Below the pieces are notes generated by a model. It did not search any database. It saw nothing but the letters and a program-made list of their open reading frames with translations, and was not told where the DNA came from. The translations under genes and the position numbers were made by a program. From an uncultured Leptotrichia sp. (GTDB taxonomy: Bacteria; Fusobacteriota; Fusobacteriia; Fusobacteriales; Leptotrichiaceae): DNA of 30,384 bases. The stretch covers positions 1 through 30,384 of the forward strand of contig CALEXX010000059.1 in the NCBI GenBank assembly GCA_937925095.1, read 5' to 3'. Positions 24,543-30,384 of this stretch are shown here, piece by piece; the stretch's first letter is position 1; every line of letters begins with the position of its first letter.

Positions 24543-27500
24543 ATGAGTAATAATTTGAGAAGTTTAGAAAAGAGATTAAGATCATTTATCAAAAGAAGCA
24601 AAGAAATAAAATATACAAAAAGTCTGCTTTTTACTTTTCTTATGACTGGCGGTATAGCACAGGCAGTAGGGAAATCAGATGAAAACAATTCAATAAATGG
24701 TGAGAAAAAGCAGCTTGTAACTTCCATAGATGACATGAAGGATATATTTAAGGAAGCAAGAAAGGAAAATAATAAGTTAATAAAAGGTGCAAATCTTGAG
24801 TTGGTAAAACTTATGGAACAAGGAGATCATGTAGTAAAATCTCCATGGAGTTCATGGCAGTTTGGTGTGAACTATTTTTATAATAACTGGGGAGGACGTT
24901 ATAAAGGATATGGAGGAAAAACTGAAAATATAAAGTATAACAGAGGGATGACTTCTGATCTAACAAAATATACTGCAAATACAAGTAATGGAAATTATAA
25001 TTCAACTTCGCTTGATCTTATTTCTACTTATGAACCTAAAAGTGAAATAGGAATGTTTGCAACTATAAATCCTAGAGTCATTCAAAAAATAGATGTAACG
25101 GTAGCTGAGAAGTCTGTAGCAAATCCTCAGGTTCCTGAAACAGTGGAGTTTAATCCTGTAAAACCTGAAATACCAGTGTTAAATCCACCTGCAGTTAATG
25201 TTACGGCAATATCACTATCAGCAATATGGAACTCTACTGGATTGGATACTCTAGGTTTAAATAGCAATGCAACAACTCCTGGAACATATGAAATTAATAA
25301 CACAACGCCTGCGAGAAGTCAAACTGATCCTGCTACACACCATCCAAGTGCAACTACAAGAATAGCGGAAACATTTATAGATATAGGAGTTGCAGGAACA
25401 GGAGGTACTACAAAAACCTACACGATAGATCCGGGACTTACTTTAAATATAAAAAGAAATGGAGTCAGAGCGGGTGTAGTAGATGCAGGAGACTGGGGAC
25501 GTTCTGATGTTCAGAGAGCAGATATTGTAAATAAAGGTACTATAAATCTTTATAATGAAACTACTGGAGGATTGGAGATACAGGGAAATCCATTGGTAGG
25601 GATATTTTCTGCTATAAATGAAGGTGAGATTAACGGTCTTGGTAATAAACAGTTGGGTCTTACAATGACTCCAGAACAGCCAAATGCTACAGGAAGTATG
25701 CAGACATTTGAAAATAGAGGAAAAATAAATCTTGCTGGAAATGAATCTACTGGAATAAATATTGTAAATAGAAAACTGTATGCATCAACAGAAAATGGAG
25801 GACTGAGAGCAACTTATCCAAGCGGATTTTATAATGACGTAGTTATAAAAGCTTTAAATAGTGCAGGTGGAACTATAACTCTTGGAGGAACAGGAAGTTA
25901 CGGTATAGCATTTGGAGCTTATGGAAACGATAGTAGATTAAGCGAGAATACAGAATTTAAAAATGATGGTACAATAAATGTTAATAATGATACTTCCGGG
26001 GGAATTGCTGTAAAAAAAGCAAATGACTGGGTAGGTACTCGTGGAAATGCTGTTCTTGAAAATAGTGCCAGCGGAACAATAACAATAAAAGGAAAAGATT
26101 CATTCGGAATATATTCAGAAGAAGTATCGGGAACAAATAAAGGAACGATAAGCATTGAAGGAAGTAAGGACAAAGCGATTGGACTACGTGCAAATAAGAC
26201 AGGAACTTTAACACCTGTACTTAAAAATGAAAATAAAATAGATATAACAAGTACAGGAAAACATAATATAGGGCTTTTTACAGATAATGCAAAAGTTATA
26301 AATGATACTGCAGGAAAGGTAAATATAACTGCAGGTGAAAATATTGGAATGGCTGTTTATGGAACAGGTGAAGGAGAAAATAAAGGTAATATATCTGCTA
26401 CTTCAGACGGTTCTATAGGACTTATGACTTCAGATACAGGGAAAATAACAAATACAGGTTCTGTAACTGTGTCAGGAGGAAATACTGCTACTTCAGGAAC
26501 ATACGGAATTGTTACAGGACAGGGGTCGACAGTTGATAGTACAGGAGGAACGCTCACTGTAAATGTAAATGGAGATAAATCTCTTGGAGTATATTCAAAT
26601 GGGATTTTAAAAATAGGAAATTCTACTATTAATGCATCAGATGGTGCTGTAAACTTCTATTCAGATAATAATGGAAACATTGAAATAGCTTCAGGAAAAA
26701 CTGTAAATACAACAACTGGTAGCAAGTCACTGTTATTTTATAATGGAAATGCAGGAACAGGAAGAGTTCTTGTAAATGGTACATTAAATGCAGTTGTTCA
26801 AGGTGGAACAGATGCGACAAATAGAGGTACGGCATTTTACTATATTCCAGGAGCACTTTCATCTGCAGGAAGTGTGTCAGGGTATAATAATTCAATATCT
26901 TATGGTTCATTCCTTACAGGAGATATTCAAAATTACTTTAATACAAACTTTGGAGGAACTTTAGGTAATGCAAATTTAAATATGCAAAATGGTTCCAGAT
27001 TATTCGTTGCTTCAAATGTAAAAATGAATTTGAGTAATACAGCGGCCGGAGCTTTAAGTGGACTTACAGGAGCTCCTGTAATAACAGGTTCAGATTATAA
27101 AACATTTATGATGTATTTAAGTGAACTTAAGGTAGATGCACCTGTAAATTTAGATAGTACTACTGACAGCTATAATCAGCTTGAGATTTCAAATTCATCA
27201 ATAATTAATGAAAATACTATCTCTGGAACAACAGCCGGACAGGCGGCTATAGCCCAGAAAAATAAAAATTCCAATAAAAATTATGTAACATTGGTAAATG
27301 AAACAGCAGGAAATATAAATCTTGCAGGAGCAAATTCCATAGGAATATTTGCTGAAAATGGAAATATTATAAATAGAGGAAATATTACACTTGGTGGAAC
27401 AGCGGCTACTGCACTTTTTGGAACAGCAAATTCACTGATGTCAAATGAAAGTTCGATAAATCTGAATGGAACAGGAAATACAGGTATGTTCTTTGAAAAT

Positions 27501-30384
27501 ACTTCAACAACACCTTCTTCGGAAGTACTTAGAAATAGTGGAACTATAACATCAACACAGGGAGAAAGCGCTGCAATGATATATATACCTGGAAATATTT
27601 TGGCAGCGGGAACTACACTTGTAAACAATACAGGAACAATAACTATGGCTGGAGATAAAAATACGGGAATATATGCTTTAAAAGATACAGGAAATGCCGG
27701 ATATGTTATAGAAAATAATGGAACAATAGAATTCTCTGATGACTCAGCATCTATAAATAGTGACAGTAATGTTGGAATATATACAAATGGTGAAAATAAT
27801 AAAGTAAAAACAGATTCAGGATCAAAAATTGAAACAAAAGCAAGAAGCATAGGAATATATGGATATGAAGTAGAAAATGATGGAGATATTACAGTTGGAG
27901 ATTCAGGCGTAGGAATTTACTCCTTAGGAAAGAATATAAATGTAAATTCAGGAACTATAAAAGTAGGTAATAATAACGGAGCAGGAATTTATATGACTGG
28001 AAGTAATCAGACACTGACTGCCGGAAATGCCGCAAATATGGTGATAGGAAATGGATCTGTAGGTATAATGGATTCAAATACATCAACATCTGGAAATACA
28101 ATAATAAGTAATATAGCAAATATAGGTCTTGGAGATAATTCTGCATATATTTATTCAGCAGGAGCAAACAGCAATATAATTAATACTTCAAATATAACTT
28201 CAGCAGCAGGTTCTGCAGGAAGAAATTTTGGAATATATTCAGCAGGAAATGTTGTTAACAGTGGAAATATTGATTTTAGAAATGGTGAAGGAAACGTAGG
28301 AATATATGTAGATGGAAGCATGGGAAATGCCATAAATTCTGGAAATATAACTGTTGGAAAATCTGACACGGCAACAAATGCATATTCAATAGGAATGGGA
28401 GCAAAAAATGGAGCTTCTATAGAAAATACAGGAATAATTAATGTAATTGATGAAAATGGAGTTGGAATGTATGCGAGTGGTGCAGGTTCCAAGGCGATAA
28501 ATAGAGGAGATATTAACCTTTCAGGTTCAAGTTCTGTTGGGATGTACATAGATGACTATGCTGTCGGAGAAAATTATGGAAATATTCAGACTACTGCCGG
28601 ACCAAACGGAGATTCAATAATAGGAGTGTATACATTAAATAATGGAGTTATAAAGAACTATGGAACAATTAATATTAATTCCGAAGATGGAATAGGAGTA
28701 TATGTAGGGAAAAATTCAAGAGTGGAAGAAAATGGAGGAAGTATTTCTGCAAGTGGAACAAACTCTGAAAGAATCTATGTTTCTACAGGGTCTGATACTT
28801 CAAAAGGTGTAAAAGGAATAGAATTTAAGCTGCCTTATCCTGGAGCACCTTCTGCTTCAGTAATTAGAGATGGATCAATCGTAACTCCTGTAACATTAGA
28901 TACAAATATTCCATCACCAACAGCAAATATTGTTACAGTAGGAGCTACTTCAATAAATCTGACAAATGAAGAAATGTCAGTAGAAAATAATGGTGGAGGT
29001 AAAGCAGGCCTAGGAATGTATGTTGATACTTCAGGTGTAAACTATACAAATCCTATTAGCGGTCTTCAGCATTTAAGTAGATTGAAAAGAGTTAACCTTA
29101 TATTTGGTACAGAAGCATCAAAATATACAAATTCAAAGGATATTTTGCTGGGAGATAATATAATTGCTCCTTACAATACGGCAATTAGTCAGGTAAATGC
29201 AACTAATCCAACAATGAAGTGGCAAATATATTCAGGAAGTTTGAGTTGGATAGCAACTGCAACTCAGGATCCGGTTACTAGTGAACTGAAAAATGTATAT
29301 CTTTCTAAAATACCGTATACTTCCTTTGCAAAAGATACAGATTCCTATAATTTTATGAGCGGATTAGAAGAAAGATATGGTGTAGAAGGTGCAGGAACAA
29401 GGGAAAAAGCTATTTATGATAAGCTTAATGAACTTGGAAAAGGAGAAGCTGGCATATTTGCACAGGCAGTTGATGAAATGAAGGGACACCAGTATGCAAA
29501 TACTCAACAGAGAATCTATGAAACAGGAAATTCTTTAGATAAGGAATTCAGATATTTAAAAAATGAATGGAGAAATCCTTCTAAACAGAACAATAAAATA
29601 AAAGTATTTGGAATGAAAGATGAATACAACACAAATACTGCAGGAATACACGATTATAGAAGCAATGCCTATGGAGTTGCATATGTTCACGAAGATGAAA
29701 CAGTAAAATTAGGACATTCAAGTGGATGGTACGCAGGAGCAGTTACTAACAGATTCAAATTTAAAGATCTGGGAGGTTCAAAAGAAGACCAGACAATGCT
29801 TAAATTAGGAGTATTCAAAACAATGTCACCACTAGGAGACCATAATGGAAACTTAAGATGGACTATATCAGGGGATATATTTGGAGGAATAAACCATATT
29901 AACCGTAAATTCTGGGTAGTTGATGATGTGTTTGGAGCAAAAGGTACTTATTATTCATATGGAGCGGCATTGAAAAATGAACTGGGTTATGATATAAGAA
30001 TGAGTGAGAGAACACACCTTAGACCATATGGAATGCTGAAAATGGAATATGGAAGATTTACAGATATAAAAGAAAAATCTGGAGAAATGCGTCTTGAAGT
30101 AGCTGGAAATGACTATTTCTCAGTAAAACCGGAAGTAGGAGTGGAATTTAAGTATGTGCAGCCTCTTGCAGTAAGAACACAGTTGTCAGTAGGACTGTCA
30201 GCTGCATATGAAAATGAACTTGGAAAAATTCAGAACAGAAATCAGGCCAGAGTAGGATATACTTCAGCAGGATGGTATAACCTTGAAAAAGAAAAAGAAG
30301 ACAGAAGAGGAAATGGTAAATTTGACCTGAATATTGGAATTGACAATACAAGATTTGGAGTAACGGTAAATGCAGGCTATGACA
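24543..30384 (+). CDS. Fusobacterial type V autotransporter adhesin, 3' end outside window
   Basis: One open frame of 1947 codons to the window edge. Residues 1-26 are a basic extension, then LLFTFLMTGGIAQA (residues 28-41) as a late signal segment with cleavage likely after 41. A conserved N-terminal region (about 60-200) with WSSWQFGVNYFYNNWGG and a proline-rich linker (about 205-230) follow. The passenger (about 240-1500) is built of repeated units of 20-35 residues carrying GIY or GMY, then an N-x-G-x-I strand, as expected for a right-handed beta-helix. From about residue 1687 (base 29601) an aromatic-rich beta-barrel begins; only its last ~30 residues are missing. Secreted by Sec, then displayed through the outer membrane, probably as an adhesin, as with fusobacterial RadD-like proteins. 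AGGAG near 24532 supports the start. The frame is the same at every point I checked from 24543 to 30384. Confidence 0.9.
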   Translation, partial: MSNNLRSLEKRLRSFIKRSKEIKYTKSLLFTFLMTGGIAQAVGKSDENNSINGEKKQLVTSIDDMKDIFKEARKENNKLIKGANLELVKLMEQGDHVVKSPWSSWQFGVNYFYNNWGGRYKGYGGKTENIKYNRGMTSDLTKYTANTSNGNYNSTSLDLISTYEPKSEIGMFATINPRVIQKIDVTVAEKSVANPQVPETVEFNPVKPEIPVLNPPAVNVTAISLSAIWNSTGLDTLGLNSNATTPGTYEINNTTPARSQTDPATHHPSATTRIAETFIDIGVAGTGGTTKTYTIDPGLTLNIKRNGVRAGVVDAGDWGRSDVQRADIVNKGTINLYNETTGGLEIQGNPLVGIFSAINEGEINGLGNKQLGLTMTPEQPNATGSMQTFENRGKINLAGNESTGINIVNRKLYASTENGGLRATYPSGFYNDVVIKALNSAGGTITLGGTGSYGIAFGAYGNDSRLSENTEFKNDGTINVNNDTSGGIAVKKANDWVGTRGNAVLENSASGTITIKGKDSFGIYSEEVSGTNKGTISIEGSKDKAIGLRANKTGTLTPVLKNENKIDITSTGKHNIGLFTDNAKVINDTAGKVNITAGENIGMAVYGTGEGENKGNISATSDGSIGLMTSDTGKITNTGSVTVSGGNTATSGTYGIVTGQGSTVDSTGGTLTVNVNGDKSLGVYSNGILKIGNSTINASDGAVNFYSDNNGNIEIASGKTVNTTTGSKSLLFYNGNAGTGRVLVNGTLNAVVQGGTDATNRGTAFYYIPGALSSAGSVSGYNNSISYGSFLTGDIQNYFNTNFGGTLGNANLNMQNGSRLFVASNVKMNLSNTAAGALSGLTGAPVITGSDYKTFMMYLSELKVDAPVNLDSTTDSYNQLEISNSSIINENTISGTTAGQAAIAQKNKNSNKNYVTLVNETAGNINLAGANSIGIFAENGNIINRGNITLGGTAATALFGTANSLMSNESSINLNGTGNTGMFFENTSTTPSSEVLRNSGTITSTQGESAAMIYIPGNILAAGTTLVNNTGTITMAGDKNTGIYALKDTGNAGYVIENNGTIEFSDDSASINSDSNVGIYTNGENNKVKTDSGSKIETKARSIGIYGYEVENDGDITVGDSGVGIYSLGKNINVNSGTIKVGNNNGAGIYMTGSNQTLTAGNAANMVIGNGSVGIMDSNTSTSGNTIISNIANIGLGDNSAYIYSAGANSNIINTSNITSAAGSAGRNFGIYSAGNVVNSGNIDFRNGEGNVGIYVDGSMGNAINSGNITVGKSDTATNAYSIGMGAKNGASIENTGIINVIDENGVGMYASGAGSKAINRGDINLSGSSSVGMYIDDYAVGENYGNIQTTAGPNGDSIIGVYTLNNGVIKNYGTININSEDGIGVYVGKNSRVEENGGSISASGTNSERIYVSTGSDTSKGVKGIEFKLPYPGAPSASVIRDGSIVTPVTLDTNIPSPTANIVTVGATSINLTNEEMSVENNGGGKAGLGMYVDTSGVNYTNPISGLQHLSRLKRVNLIFGTEASKYTNSKDILLGDNIIAPYNTAISQVNATNPTMKWQIYSGSLSWIATATQDPVTSELKNVYLSKIPYTSFAKDTDSYNFMSGLEERYGVEGAGTREKAIYDKLNELGKGEAGIFAQAVDEMKGHQYANTQQRIYETGNSLDKEFRYLKNEWRNPSKQNNKIKVFGMKDEYNTNTAGIHDYRSNAYGVAYVHEDETVKLGHSSGWYAGAVTNRFKFKDLGGSKEDQTMLKLGVFKTMSPLGDHNGNLRWTISGDIFGGINHINRKFWVVDDVFGAKGTYYSYGAALKNELGYDIRMSERTHLRPYGMLKMEYGRFTDIKEKSGEMRLEVAGNDYFSVKPEVGVEFKYVQPLAVRTQLSVGLSAAYENELGKIQNRNQARVGYTSAGWYNLEKEKEDRRGNGKFDLNIGIDNTRFGVTVNAGYD

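Noticed and set aside
27281..27850. A 189-codon open frame on the minus strand opposite the autotransporter
   Set aside because: It is the reverse reading of the repetitive passenger; its hydrophobic, proline- and valine-rich product has no ribosome binding site and the plus-strand frame is clearly the coding one.
28151..28549. A 132-codon minus-strand open frame opposite the autotransporter
   Set aside because: Same reason: it is an antisense shadow of low-complexity repeats.
25500..28800. Repeated short motifs that might suggest a CRISPR array or tandem DNA repeats
   Set aside because: The repeats are at protein level (GIY and N-x-G-x-I), with diverged DNA and no constant repeat length or spacer pattern.

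Overview
The window looks like chromosomal DNA of a very AT-rich Gram-negative bacterium of the phylum Fusobacteriota, most likely a Leptotrichia-like member of the Leptotrichiaceae. The main clue is the large type V autotransporter at the right end. It has the fusobacterial autotransporter N-terminal region (charged N-terminus, late hydrophobic signal segment, proline-rich linker) and a C-terminal beta-barrel. Housekeeping proteins with low-GC codon use and purine-rich Shine-Dalgarno sites agree with this. I could run no searches, so the taxonomic call is an inference.

Left edge (1-2550): two adjacent dynamin-like genes. The first is cut by the window start; the second is a complete 563-residue GTPase of the LeoA/HP0731 type. 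Together they look like a LeoBC-LeoA pair, the arrangement of the Eleos anti-phage system. A hairpin terminator closes the pair, and codon use changes sharply at the next gene.

Region 2641-9547: a long plus-strand aromatic amino acid cluster behind a good sigma-70-type promoter. It runs chorismate mutase/prephenate dehydratase, an RsuA-type pseudouridine synthase, shikimate dehydrogenase (aroE), two unknown proteins, a DUF4250 protein, shikimate kinase (aroK), type II dehydroquinase (aroQ), a HutP-family protein and a HAD phosphatase. aroQ, aroE and aroK are three consecutive shikimate-pathway steps; the P-protein takes chorismate on to phenylpyruvate.

Region 9665-13147: glgC and glgA, which make ADP-glucose and polymerise it into glycogen, then a GNAT acetyltransferase and a hairpin shared by convergent genes. 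An exported C69 dipeptidase lies on the minus strand (13182-14606).

Region 14738-20055: a purine cluster of hpt, purA, a TPR/Sel1 envelope protein, a rhodanese lipoprotein and purB. hpt makes IMP from hypoxanthine, and purA plus purB convert IMP to AMP. An in-frame open stretch of 45 codons follows the purB stop. A DUF3829-like lipoprotein comes next, then yebC on the minus strand between two terminators.

Region 22262-24229: a flavodoxin, a YbaK/ProX-type tRNA deacylase and an unknown small membrane protein. The window ends inside the autotransporter gene (24543 to the edge), which has a promoter and a leader of about 210 bases. I saw no tRNA, rRNA, CRISPR array or insertion sequence.
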